A DNA stretch of 64,000 bases from Nocardia spumae (GCF_020733635.1 NZ_JAJFZL010000001.1:4216001-4280000), one strand, 5' to 3'; positions 17,270 through 25,299 are shown, counted from the first letter of the stretch. The notes: a model not told the origin generated them from the sequence alone. Program-made: numbers and translations.

Positions 17270-17506
17270 TCACGCCAGATCGTCGAACTCTCCGCTCTTC
17301 GCGCCGCGGAGGAACGCGTCGATCTCCGGGCGGGTGTAGACGAGGACCGCGCCCTCGGGATCACGCGAGTTACGAACGGCAACCAGGCCATTGGACAAAT
17401 CGGCCAATTCGACACAGTTCCCGCTCGGATTGCTGAACGTGCTCTTGCGCCACCCGGCCTCGGACAGGCGGCCGGCGGCAGTGGCAGTGGCAGTGGAATC
17501 GGTCAT
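17270..17506 (-). CDS. DUF397 family small protein
   Basis: A 78-residue protein from ATG 17506 (TGGAGA six to seven bases upstream). It has the DUF397 signature: WRKSTFSNPSGNCVELADL, then VAVRNSRDPEGAVLVYTRPEI and a C-terminal FLRGAKSGEFDDL. Function is not known in detail; DUF397 proteins (including the BldB group in Streptomyces) pair with XRE-DUF5753 regulators. The N-terminal dozen residues are Thr/Ala-rich and probably disordered. Confidence 0.9.
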   Translation of the reverse strand: MTDSTATATAAGRLSEAGWRKSTFSNPSGNCVELADLSNGLVAVRNSRDPEGAVLVYTRPEIDAFLRGAKSGEFDDLA

Positions 17507-17613
17507 GACTGTCTCCAGGTCTCGTGGTGGCCGAGTCCGGCCGCGATGGCCGGTTCTCGGCGATTCCGGATGATCGGGCCGATGCCAATCTTCAGCCCTT
17601 GCATATGTTCGAG

Positions 17614-17631
17614 CAAATGTACTTGCATTTG
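17614..17631. promoter_or_regulatory. 18-bp palindromic element upstream of the DUF397 gene
   Basis: CAAATG-TACTTG-CATTTG has perfect 6-bp inverted arms around a 6-bp centre. The 15-mer ATGTACTTGCATTTG (17617-17631) recurs identically at 17853-17867. It lies about 110 bp upstream of the DUF397 start and is a candidate binding site for the XRE protein. Confidence 0.6.
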
Positions 17632-17849
17632 AAACCGACGGTTTGAACGATAGCACGCAGATTGGCCCGGATCGAGCGCTCCGGGAAAAGAGAAAAAACC
17701 AAGGGCGACATGGACTTTTCCATTGACTCGTCATCTTTCGAACACGCCGTGAACCGCCCGAAAACACTGTCCAACCGGTCTGTTTTTCGGCCCGTTCACG
17801 GTGCCCATCCGCCCTGTGGCGCAACGAATCCGACGTACCGACGACTGTG

Positions 17850-17888
17850 CAGATGTACTTGCATTTGCTTCTTGCATCGCCGTAAACT
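17850..17888 (+). promoter_or_regulatory. Promoter of the 71-aa gene overlapping the palindromic element
   Basis: CAGATG-TACTTG-CATTTG (17850-17867) differs by one base from the 17614 site. Within it, TTGCAT (17859-17864), an 18-bp spacer and TAAACT (17883-17888) form a promoter of the same layout as at 15783-15812. Confidence 0.55.
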
Positions 17889-17996
17889 CGATCGCACGCC
17901 ATGGCCGGACCACACCGGAGCAGGCAGGCCGGCAGCAGCGGGAGGCCGTGGCGCGATATCGCTTCCGCATCCTCTCGCCAACGGTCAGGGCATCCC

Positions 17997-18212
17997 ATGA
18001 ACCAACTGCTTCAGCATTCCGGTACATGCGAGCACAGCACGTCCGAGCGCCGCGCGACCGGCGCCGATCCGGCCGGTGACTGCGCCACCGAACCCCACGG
18101 ACTGACCTACCCCCGTGCTCGCGCGATTCTCCATGCGCACGACCGGCATATGACCTGCCGGCAGTGGATCGCCGCGGCGGCGTATCTGTCCGCCGGCCTC
18201 GACGACGAGTAG
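17997..18212 (+). CDS. Small hypothetical protein, 71 aa
   Basis: Unrecognised. ATG 17997 has AGGG seven bases upstream. It contains three cysteines and several histidines (CEHS, GDCAT, HAHDRHMTCRQW), which might bind metal, but no known motif is complete. The promoter element is shared with the 83-aa gene and the DUF397 gene. Confidence 0.55.
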   Translation: MNQLLQHSGTCEHSTSERRATGADPAGDCATEPHGLTYPRARAILHAHDRHMTCRQWIAAAAYLSAGLDDE

Positions 18213-18375
18213 TCGAGGCGTTTCGACGAGCATTCGTCAAGACGGCTGAACGTCTCGAAACCGGTCGACGACACCGAGTTTCCGCGTCGGCGCTCGCAAT
18301 CGTCTGTCCCCGGGCCTGTTCCGGGATCTAGGATGGTCGGTGATCGCACCACACCCTCTCGAGAACGAGCACATC

Positions 18376-18657
18376 ATGATGCTTCTCGCGGTGCACGACG
18401 TCATAGTGGCCCAAGTCGGCAATCCGACGCCCGAAACTCCTCCGGCGGCGGACAAACTCCTGCAGCTGGTGCGCTACTTCACCTGGTTCATGCTGCTTTC
18501 GGGTACCAGCGCGATCATCTTCGCCGGCGGCCGGTTCGCCTGGGAGAAGTGGAGCGGCGGACGACTGGACTCGCCGAAGATGGTGGCCGGAGCGCTCGTC
18601 GGAGGCGCCATGGCCACGAGCGCCGGTACGATCATGAATTCCATTCTCGGGCAGTAG
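18376..18657 (+). CDS. Small membrane protein resembling TrbC/VirB2-like integral membrane peptides
   Basis: A 93-residue protein with an N-terminal export-like stretch (VHDVIVAQVGNPTPETPP), then PAADKLLQLVRYFTWFMLLSG and a second hydrophobic segment after a charged loop (WEKWSGGRLDSPKMVAGALVGG). This order (short leader, NP..PP..D, two helices) matches actinobacterial TrbC/VirB2-like membrane peptides often encoded with conjugation-type genes, but no other transfer genes are here. Start choice is open: ATG 18376 is used; GTG 18340 with AGGA upstream would add 12 residues. Confidence 0.55.
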   Translation: MMLLAVHDVIVAQVGNPTPETPPAADKLLQLVRYFTWFMLLSGTSAIIFAGGRFAWEKWSGGRLDSPKMVAGALVGGAMATSAGTIMNSILGQ

Positions 18658-18771
18658 ATTCCGACAATCCGGACGAATACCCCAGGTCGCCTGCGGATTC
18701 GTCCGCCATCTCGGCAATTGTGCCGCGGTACCGCACAATGGGAGCCGGATGAAGCTCGGCCCGAGGACATC

Positions 18772-19425
18772 ATGAATACACGCGTCACCCTGCTGATCGC
18801 CGCGATGATCGCGGCACCGTTGTCGACCGGTGGGTGCGCCCACCACCATTCGTCGCCGGTGAGCCCGGCCGCCCACCCGGCGCCGCTGGCCCGGAAGGAC
18901 GCTCCCGCGCCCGGCCCGGGGCCTTCCGGAACCTACACCGTGGCGCCACAGCCGGCGCCCGGCAGCTGCCACTACGGCAAGACCGGCGGTAACCAGCCAC
19001 TTCCCGATCCCCGGTGCACGCCGGGGGCGATCAATCCGAAGGTGACCCCGGAAACGATCCGGTCGACCATCTGCGTGGGCGGATATACCCAATCCATCCG
19101 GCCACCGGCATCGATCACGGACCGGGAGAAGCGGGCCAATGCCCAATCCTATGGCTACACCGGTGATCTGCGCGATGCCGAATACGACCACCTGATCTCC
19201 CTGGAACTCGGTGGCGATCCGAACGATCCGCGCAATCTATGGGTCGAACCACCCTCGCCCGACCACCGCTCCGGGGCCGGTCCGCGCAACCCCAAGGACA
19301 CGGTGGAGAACCAGCTGCACGAACTCGTGTGCTCCGGCGCCGTCGGACTGGCGGACGCGCAGAGCGCCATCGCCGCCGACTGGACCACCGCGCTGGCCGC
19401 GGTCGGGCACCCCGGCGGAAAGTAG
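18772..19425 (+). CDS. Exported HNH-nuclease-like protein, possible lipoprotein
   Basis: A 217-residue protein from ATG 18772 (GAGGA upstream). The leader ends TGGCAHHH, a weak lipobox, and a Pro/Ala-rich spacer follows (residues 22-65). The C-terminal domain has EYDHLISLELGGDPNDPRNLWVEP and KDTVENQLHELVC, the DH...L.LGG...NxxNLW pattern of secreted HNH-type nuclease domains. Whether it cuts DNA is not shown. The cysteines at CHY, RCT, ICVGG and LVC could form disulphides outside the cell. It is 114 bp after the TrbC-like gene. Confidence 0.68.
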   Translation: MNTRVTLLIAAMIAAPLSTGGCAHHHSSPVSPAAHPAPLARKDAPAPGPGPSGTYTVAPQPAPGSCHYGKTGGNQPLPDPRCTPGAINPKVTPETIRSTICVGGYTQSIRPPASITDREKRANAQSYGYTGDLRDAEYDHLISLELGGDPNDPRNLWVEPPSPDHRSGAGPRNPKDTVENQLHELVCSGAVGLADAQSAIAADWTTALAAVGHPGGK

Positions 19426-19450
19426 TCGCTTCGCGGTGATTTCGCGGCGC

Positions 19451-20869
19451 TCAGCTCGCTGCGGCCTCGCGCCGGCCCACCAGCCGGTTCACGATCGGGT
19501 ATCCGGCGCACACCAGCACCGCCCACACCAGGCCCACGATCAGCGCGGTGCGGCCGCTGTCGGTCCAGAACAGCAGCACCACGACCAGGCCGAGAAACAG
19601 CAGCGCCAGCACCGAGGTGACCGGAGCGCCCGGCAGGCGGTAGTCACTGGCGGGCAGCACGCCGCGGCGCACCCGGACACGGTAGATGAGGTGGCAGACC
19701 AGGATCATGCCCCAGACGAAGATGATGCCGATGGTCGACACCGAGGTGATGTAGTTGAACGCCTTGTCCGGTGAGATGACATTGACGACCACGCCGATCA
19801 CCATCATCGCCGCCGACAACACGATGCCGGCCCAGGGCACCCTGCGGGCACTGAGCCCGCCCAGCGAGCTCGGCGCCTCACCACGCAGCGACAGACTGCG
19901 CACCATCCGGCCGGTGGAGTAGATACCGGAGTTACACGACGACAGCGCCGCGGTCAGCAGCACGAAATTGATGATGCCGGCCGCACCGGGAATGCCGATC
20001 TGCTCGAACACCTCGACGAACGGGCTGCGGCCGGAATGGAACACCCGCCAGCTCGACACCGACATGATGACGATCAGCGCGCCGACGTAGAACAGCCCGA
20101 TACGCAAGGGCAGTGAGTTGATCGCCCGGCGCAGCGTCCGGCGCGGATCGGCTGCCTCCCCCGCGGTGACGCCCACCAACTCGACGCCCACATAGGCGAA
20201 CAACACGATCTGCAAGGCCAGCAGCGCCTGCCCGAATCCGTTGGGGAACACCCCGCCCTCGGACCACAGATTGGTCACCGTGGGATCGGGTGCGTGGCCG
20301 AAACCGAAGATCAGCACACCGATTCCGATGAGGATCATCGCCACGATCGCGGTCACCTTGATCGTGGAGAACCAGAATTCGCCCTCACCGAACAGTTTCA
20401 CCGAGATCAGGTTCGCGGCGAACAGCACACCCAGCACCACCAGCGCCGTCACCCACTCCGGGACCGCGAACCAATACTTGACGTACTTGCCGGCCACGGT
20501 GATCTCGGCCATGCAGGTCGCGACCCACACCGCCCAGTAGGTCCAGCCGGTGACGAAACCCGCGAAGCGGCCCAGGAATTCGTGCGCGTACTCGCCGAAG
20601 CTGCCCGACACCGGCCGGTAGGTGAGCAACTCCCCCAGCGCGCGCATGATCACGAAGATCGCCAGACCGGCTGCCAGATAGCACAGGATCAGCGCCGGGC
20701 CGGCCTGTTCGATGGCGCCACCGGAGCCGTAGAACAGACCCGTGCCGATCGCCCCGCCGATGGCGATCATCTGGATGGTGCGCGGGTTGAGGCCGCGCTG
20801 ATAGCCCTCTTCACCCGCGGTGGCGAGCGCCGGCGTACCCGTCGGCTCCGGTTTCCGGTCGGTCGTCAT
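19451..20869 (-). CDS. Amino acid permease, APC superfamily (AAT type)
   Basis: A 472-residue integral membrane protein with about 12 predicted helices. Diagnostic features are the N-terminal GLNPRTIQMIAIGGAIGTGLF segment (the unwound GAIGTG substrate site of helix 1), PVSGSFGEYAHEFLGRFAGF and GVELVGVTAGEAADPRRTL. It belongs to the AAT group with AnsP, CycA and GabP-like transporters; the exact amino acid cannot be told. It is expected to be proton-coupled uptake in the cytoplasmic membrane. It is divergent from the MFS gene with a 106-bp spacer. Confidence 0.88.
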   Translation of the reverse strand: MTTDRKPEPTGTPALATAGEEGYQRGLNPRTIQMIAIGGAIGTGLFYGSGGAIEQAGPALILCYLAAGLAIFVIMRALGELLTYRPVSGSFGEYAHEFLGRFAGFVTGWTYWAVWVATCMAEITVAGKYVKYWFAVPEWVTALVVLGVLFAANLISVKLFGEGEFWFSTIKVTAIVAMILIGIGVLIFGFGHAPDPTVTNLWSEGGVFPNGFGQALLALQIVLFAYVGVELVGVTAGEAADPRRTLRRAINSLPLRIGLFYVGALIVIMSVSSWRVFHSGRSPFVEVFEQIGIPGAAGIINFVLLTAALSSCNSGIYSTGRMVRSLSLRGEAPSSLGGLSARRVPWAGIVLSAAMMVIGVVVNVISPDKAFNYITSVSTIGIIFVWGMILVCHLIYRVRVRRGVLPASDYRLPGAPVTSVLALLFLGLVVVLLFWTDSGRTALIVGLVWAVLVCAGYPIVNRLVGRREAAAS

Positions 20870-20940
20870 ATCGCAGCACCGTACCGGGTCCGGCCGCAGG
20901 TGCGACTCCAGCGACCACGCAGTGAACTAGCTCACACCCC

Positions 20941-20989
20941 TTGCCTCGATTTAGTTGTGGTCTCACAATCATTGTGTGCCTACAACTAA
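20941..20989 (+). promoter_or_regulatory. Promoter and nested palindromic operator overlapping the MFS start
   Basis: TTAGTTGT (20951-20958) and ACAACTAA (20982-20989) are perfect outer arms. Inside lie TTGTG-GTCT-CACAA (20955-20968) and CACAAT-C-ATTGTG (20964-20976). TTGCCT (20941-20946), a 17-bp spacer and CACAAT (20964-20969) can form a promoter whose start would fall at or next to the GTG codon at 20976. The downstream MarR gene is the obvious candidate to bind here. Confidence 0.7.
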
Positions 20990-22352
20990 TTCGGCGCCGA
21001 GTTCACGCCACAAGACGATCGTGCTGGTCACCTGCTGTCTGAGCCTGCTGATCTCGTCGATGGACGCGACCATCGTGAACGTCGCGATACCAACCATTCG
21101 CTCGGACATGGACGCACCGCTGTCACGCCTGCAGTGGATCGTCGATATCTACACGCTGACGCTCGCCAGCCTTCTCATGCTCTCCGGCGCCACCGCCGAC
21201 CGCTTCGGACGTAAGCGCATGTTCCGCATCGGACTGGCCGTCTTCGCGCTCGGCTCACTGCTGTGCAGCCTGGCCCCGACCATCGATCTTCTGATCGGCG
21301 CGCGGTTCGTGCAGGCGATCGGCGGATCCATGCTGAATCCCATCGCGATGTCGATCATCACCACGGTCTTCACCGGGCGGATGGAGCGAGCGCGCGCGGT
21401 CGGCGTATGGGGTGGTGTGGTTGGCATCTCCACCGCGCTGGGCCCCATGGTCGGCGGTGTGCTGATCGATGCGCTGGGATGGCAGTCGGTGTTCTGGATA
21501 AACCTGCCGATCTGCGCGATCGCGCTGGTACTGACCACGATCTTCGTCCCGGAATCGAAATCGGCGACGGCTCGCGGTATCGATCCGCTGGGCCAGGGGC
21601 TGGCGATCGTCGTGATGTTCACGCTGGTCTTCGGGCTGATCGAACACCAGCCGGAAATCCTCGCGGTGACCGCTGTGGCCCTGGCCGGATTCGTCTACGT
21701 CGAGTGGCGGCATCACTCGCCGTTCATCGACCTGCGCTTCTTCCGCAGTGTCCCGTTCTCGGCGGCCACCCTGACCGCGGTCTGCGCATTCGCCGGGTTG
21801 GGCGCTTTCCTGTTCAGCGCCTCGCTGTATCTCCAAGGGGTCCGGCACTACTCGGCCGTGCACACCGGACTGCTGTATCTGCCGATGGCCCTGGGCATGC
21901 TGATCTGTTCACCGCTGTCGGGGCGGATGGTCGGGCGCCACGGAACGCGGCCGTCGCTGGTGGTGGCCGGCACGCTGCTGGCGGTCGCGGCCGCGTTGCT
22001 GACGACCTTGCGGGCCGATACCCCGATCTGGCAGCTGATCGTCATGTTCGCGATCTTCGGCATCGGATTCGGCATGGTCAACGCCCCCATCACGACGGCC
22101 GCCGTGAGCGGGATGCCGCTCGACCGGGCCGGAGCCGCGGCGGCGGTGGCCTCCACCAGCCGTCAGGTCGGGGTGAGCGTCGGTGTGGCCTTGTGCGGTC
22201 TGCTCACCGGGGCGGGACTGTGGTGGGTGGTCGCCGCCCTGGCCGCCTGCATCGTGGCACTGGGCATCGGCGCCAACACCGCGTGGGCGCTACGCTCGCG
22301 CGACCGAATCGCTCCCCTGCTCGAACACAAGGTGCCCGTCCATGCTCGATGA
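20976..22352 (+). CDS. MFS drug-efflux-type transporter, DHA2-like, probably leaderless
   Basis: A 458-residue membrane protein. It opens with a first helix ending SSMDATIVNVAIPTI, has the motif-A loop LMLSGATADRFGRKR and the motif-C region (GPMVGGVLIDALGWQSVFWINLP), all typical of the DHA2 (EmrB/QacA-like) proton-driven export family. The start GTG 20976 has no ribosome site and sits where a promoter at 20941-20969 would start transcription, so a leaderless mRNA is likely. The gene overlaps the MarR gene by 11 bp. Confidence 0.87.
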   Translation: MPTTNSAPSSRHKTIVLVTCCLSLLISSMDATIVNVAIPTIRSDMDAPLSRLQWIVDIYTLTLASLLMLSGATADRFGRKRMFRIGLAVFALGSLLCSLAPTIDLLIGARFVQAIGGSMLNPIAMSIITTVFTGRMERARAVGVWGGVVGISTALGPMVGGVLIDALGWQSVFWINLPICAIALVLTTIFVPESKSATARGIDPLGQGLAIVVMFTLVFGLIEHQPEILAVTAVALAGFVYVEWRHHSPFIDLRFFRSVPFSAATLTAVCAFAGLGAFLFSASLYLQGVRHYSAVHTGLLYLPMALGMLICSPLSGRMVGRHGTRPSLVVAGTLLAVAAALLTTLRADTPIWQLIVMFAIFGIGFGMVNAPITTAAVSGMPLDRAGAAAAVASTSRQVGVSVGVALCGLLTGAGLWWVVAALAACIVALGIGANTAWALRSRDRIAPLLEHKVPVHAR

Positions 22353-22785
22353 ACCCCCGTCCCCCCAGCCGGTGTCGTCCGCAGCACCGACTCCCGAGGA
22401 GGTCTGGCTGCTGCTGACCCATATCGTCCAGGACACCCGCGATCCGTGGAAGCGCGCGGTCACCGAGCGGATAGGCATGCCTTTCAGCAGGTTCCGTGTC
22501 CTGCGCCGGTTGCTGCCCGGACCGCTGCAGCTCAAGGAGCTGGCCCGCAGCGCCGCCATGGACGCGCCGGCCACCACGGTGGTGGTCAACGATCTCGAAC
22601 AGCGTGGGCTGGTGGCGCGCGAGATGGATCCGGCCGATCGGCGCTCGAAACTGGTCACCATCACCGACGCCGGCCGCGAGGTGGTCGCAGCGGCCAAGGC
22701 CACCCCGGATCCGCCGCCGCCCACCCTGTCGTCGCTGTCTGCCGACCAGTTGCGGACCCTGCGCGATCTTCTCGGCCTGCTCTAG
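22342..22785 (+). CDS. MarR-family regulator, probable repressor of its own efflux operon
   Basis: A 147-residue protein from ATG 22342. It has the MarR winged helix: RFRVLRRLLPGPLQLKELARSAAMDAPATTVVVNDLEQRGLVAREMDPADRRSKLVTITDAG contains the recognition helix and the DxRxxxLxxT wing. It overlaps the end of the MFS transporter, which fits an efflux operon controlled by its own MarR. The nested palindrome at 20951-20989 is the likely operator. Confidence 0.9.
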   Translation: MLDEPPSPQPVSSAAPTPEEVWLLLTHIVQDTRDPWKRAVTERIGMPFSRFRVLRRLLPGPLQLKELARSAAMDAPATTVVVNDLEQRGLVAREMDPADRRSKLVTITDAGREVVAAAKATPDPPPPTLSSLSADQLRTLRDLLGLL

Positions 22786-22795
22786 GCTCGACGGC

Positions 22796-23281
22796 GTGGC
22801 CGAAGAGAAAACTCCGGAGTGGGCGCCGGGCCTGTCGTCGGGCTTCGAGCTGGGCACCGACGGGCCGCGCGTGATCATGGTCGGCATCGATGGTTCGGAC
22901 GCCTCCTGGCGGGCGACCTCCTACGCCGCCGGTCTGGCTCGGCGGCAGAACGCCCTGCTGGCAATGATTTACGTGCAACCGTGGATGGCCATGGCCGGCG
23001 CCTACGGCGTCGATGTGCAGGGCGCGACCGCCGAGGTGGCCGAGGATCTGGCCCGCCAGATTCGCGAACACGCGGAGAAGGTCGAGGACGTCTACCGCAT
23101 CCGCTGGAAGTTCATCACCCGCCGCGGCGATCCGTTCACGGTGTTGTCCGAGGTAGCCGACGAACTGAAGGCCGACGGTGTGGTGGTCGGCGCCTCGGAG
23201 AAGGCCGGACATCGAATCATCGGATCGGTCGCGGTGCGTCTGGTGAAAGCCGGACGCTGGCCGGTTACAGTCGTGCCCTGA
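22796..23281 (+). CDS. Universal stress protein (single UspA domain)
   Basis: A 161-residue cytoplasmic protein from GTG 22796. After a short N-terminal extension it has a UspA fold: VIMVGIDGSDASWRATSYAAGLA, YVQPW, and the C-terminal VVVGASEKAGHRIIGSVAVRLVKAGRWPVTVVP. The nucleotide loop is GASEKAGHRIIGS, lacking the second Gly of the usual GxxG, so ATP binding is uncertain. It starts 10 bp after the MarR stop and may be the third gene of that transcript. Confidence 0.85.
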   Translation: MAEEKTPEWAPGLSSGFELGTDGPRVIMVGIDGSDASWRATSYAAGLARRQNALLAMIYVQPWMAMAGAYGVDVQGATAEVAEDLARQIREHAEKVEDVYRIRWKFITRRGDPFTVLSEVADELKADGVVVGASEKAGHRIIGSVAVRLVKAGRWPVTVVP

Positions 23282-23364
23282 GGCCCACCTCGCGTCTCGG
23301 GTGATTGAGACGCCGCATCGGGGGAATCCGCCGGAACGAGACCGTTGAGGAAGGGATTTTCCAT

Positions 23365-24378
23365 ATGTTGATTCGCCGCCTGGCCCGTCCGCTGCTCGCA
23401 TCGGTATTCGTCGTCGACGGCATCGACACTCTGATGCATCCCGAATCACGAACGCAGGCCGCCACCACCCTGGTGTCCCATGGTGAGCAGCGCCTGCCGG
23501 ATTCGGTATCGGCCAAACTCCCGGGCGACCCGGCGAAGGTCGTCCGGATCAACGCCGTCGTCCGGGTCGGCGCCGGAACCTTGCTGGCGCTCGGCCGTGC
23601 GCCTCGCCTGTCCGCCCTGGCCCTGGCGGCGAGCGTGGTTCCGGCCACCGTCACCGAGCAGGATTTCTGGAACGAATCCGATCCGCAGCATCGGGCCGCC
23701 AAACGCACCGCGTTCCTCAAGGACGTCGGGCTACTGGGCGGGCTGCTGATCGCGTCCGCCGATACCGAGGGCAAACCCTCGCTGGGCTGGCGCGGCCGGC
23801 GTGCCGCCCGCCGGGCCGCCGCCGCCCTGCCGTTCACCGCCACGACGACCGAGACCGTGCGCGATCGGCTGCAGCAGCAGGCCGTTCGCGGCAAGGAACT
23901 CGCCGCCGTGGCCGCCGACCGCGGCGCCGATCTGGCCGCCGTGGCCCAGTCACGCGGCGGTGAGATCGCCGAGGTAGCACGCGAACACGGCACCGAATGG
24001 GCGGATCTGGCCCGTAACCGCGGCGCCGAGCTGGCCGGGAACGCCCTCGACCATCGTGGTGAGTGGGCCGAGACGGCCAAACGCCACGGCGAGACCCTCG
24101 CCGCGGCCGCCCGTGAACACGGCGAGGACCTGGCCGAGATCGCCAAACGCAAGGGCACCGAGTTCGCCGCCACCGCCGGTGATCACCGTGGCGACTGGGC
24201 AGAGATCGCGCGGGCCCGCGGCGCCGAATGGGCCGAGGCCGCTCGCGAACACGGCGGCGAATGGGCCGAGGCCGCCAAGCATCGTGGTGCGGTGTTGTCC
24301 CACCTGGCCCGCGAGCGCGCCGAACACGCGGCCGAGACCGCGCGGCAGCGGCTCAACGAGGCCCGCGCGCACGAGTAG
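23365..24378 (+). CDS. DoxX-like membrane domain fused to a long 11-residue repeat tail
   Basis: A 337-residue protein from ATG 23365 (AGGAAGGG upstream). Residues 1-150 resemble a DoxX protein: RRLARPLLASVFVVDGIDTLMHPE, LALGRAPRLSALALA and FLKDVGLLGGLLIA. From about residue 178 to the end run roughly 14 imperfect copies of an 11-residue unit, consensus (R/H)G.E(W/L)AE.A(R/K).. (e.g. HGGEWAEAAKH, RGAEWAEAARE). Such hendecads form long amphipathic helices or coiled coils that lie on membranes or bundle. DoxX with an apolipoprotein/LEA-like tail suggests a membrane-tethered structural role. No partner gene is evident. Confidence 0.8.
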   Translation: MLIRRLARPLLASVFVVDGIDTLMHPESRTQAATTLVSHGEQRLPDSVSAKLPGDPAKVVRINAVVRVGAGTLLALGRAPRLSALALAASVVPATVTEQDFWNESDPQHRAAKRTAFLKDVGLLGGLLIASADTEGKPSLGWRGRRAARRAAAALPFTATTTETVRDRLQQQAVRGKELAAVAADRGADLAAVAQSRGGEIAEVAREHGTEWADLARNRGAELAGNALDHRGEWAETAKRHGETLAAAAREHGEDLAEIAKRKGTEFAATAGDHRGDWAEIARARGAEWAEAAREHGGEWAEAAKHRGAVLSHLARERAEHAAETARQRLNEARAHE

Positions 24379-24409
24379 GCGCATCAGGCGATCCGCGCGG
24401 CGCGGGCGA

Positions 24410-25243
24410 TCAGGCCTCGGTGAGGAACGCGGTGAGTTCGGCGGCCACGGCGTCGGGCCGGTCCAGCATAGAGAGCACATAGGCGTCGTCGAGCTCGACC
24501 AGCCGCCCCTGGGGCAGCAGTTCGGCGAGCCGGCGCCCGTGGCCGCGCGGCATCACCTTGCCCGCCGAGGACCACAGCACCAGCGACCTGCCCGGGAATT
24601 TGCGCAGCGCATCGGTATTCGCGATCAGCTGCTCCGGCGGCGGTAGCGACAGTCCGTACTTCCGGATATCGCGGCGGATCGCCGGCTCGCGCATCGCCGG
24701 CGTGGTCCAGCCGTCCATCAGGTCGTCGGGCAGCGGGCGGCGGGCCATCCGGCCGAACAGGAACGGTGCCCGGCGCAACCACCCGATGCGCAGCTGCCGC
24801 AGCGCGAGCGACAACCCGCCGGGTATCCGCGCGGCGAGCACCGCCAGTTTGCCGGGTACTCCCGGCGGGAAGTTGTCGAAGGCCTCGCAGGGCAGGGCCA
24901 CCAGCTGCGAGACACGTTCGTCGAGGCCGTAGGCGGTGAGGAACAGTCCCCCGCCCCAGTCCGAGTGCACGAGAGTGACGTCGTCGAGATCGAGGGCGGC
25001 GAGGAAGTCCGCGATGATCGCGTTCAATCCGGGCAGGCTCAGATCGGCGTCGGCGCGCATCGGCTCGGGGTGGGCCCCCAGGGGCAGCACCGGCCGCAGA
25101 TATCGAAATCCGCTGGGCAGCAGCGGCATCACCCGATCCCACACGGTGTGATCCATGATCAATCCGTGCAGCAGGACCACCGGCGGGCCCTGCCCCTCGT
25201 CGGCGTAATGAATCGGCCCGGCAGCGACGTCGATCACCGGCAT
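24410..25243 (-). CDS. Alpha/beta hydrolase with Asp nucleophile (haloalkane dehalogenase/epoxide hydrolase-like)
   Basis: A 277-residue cytoplasmic protein. ATG 25243 is preferred over 25261 because GGAGG lies nine bases upstream of it. It has the HG oxyanion motif (VVLLHGLIMDHTVWD) and the nucleophile elbow VHSDWGGG, where Asp replaces Ser as in dehalogenases and epoxide hydrolases. The usual catalytic His before the C-terminal DRPD is absent: the aligned positions read AYVLSML. This makes the catalytic mechanism doubtful. It is divergent from a TetR gene with a strong palindrome between them, so TetR probably represses it. Confidence 0.75.
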   Translation of the reverse strand: MPVIDVAAGPIHYADEGQGPPVVLLHGLIMDHTVWDRVMPLLPSGFRYLRPVLPLGAHPEPMRADADLSLPGLNAIIADFLAALDLDDVTLVHSDWGGGLFLTAYGLDERVSQLVALPCEAFDNFPPGVPGKLAVLAARIPGGLSLALRQLRIGWLRRAPFLFGRMARRPLPDDLMDGWTTPAMREPAIRRDIRKYGLSLPPPEQLIANTDALRKFPGRSLVLWSSAGKVMPRGHGRRLAELLPQGRLVELDDAYVLSMLDRPDAVAAELTAFLTEA

Positions 25244-25299
25244 ATCGGCCCACCTCCGCATCGCCCGCTATCCGGGCCTTGGAAAATCGCTCTCACCTG

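Larger units (their letters stand above)
17507..17996. other. 490-bp divergent regulatory region
   Basis: No credible gene lies between the DUF397 gene and the 71-aa gene. The region is less GC-rich than the rest and has two copies of a palindromic element (17614-17631 and 17850-17867), likely the promoters of both flanking genes. Confidence 0.5.

Noticed and set aside
16243..17506. XRE and DUF397 genes as a toxin-antitoxin pair
   Set aside because: Family knowledge supports a regulator and partner; neither protein looks like a toxin.
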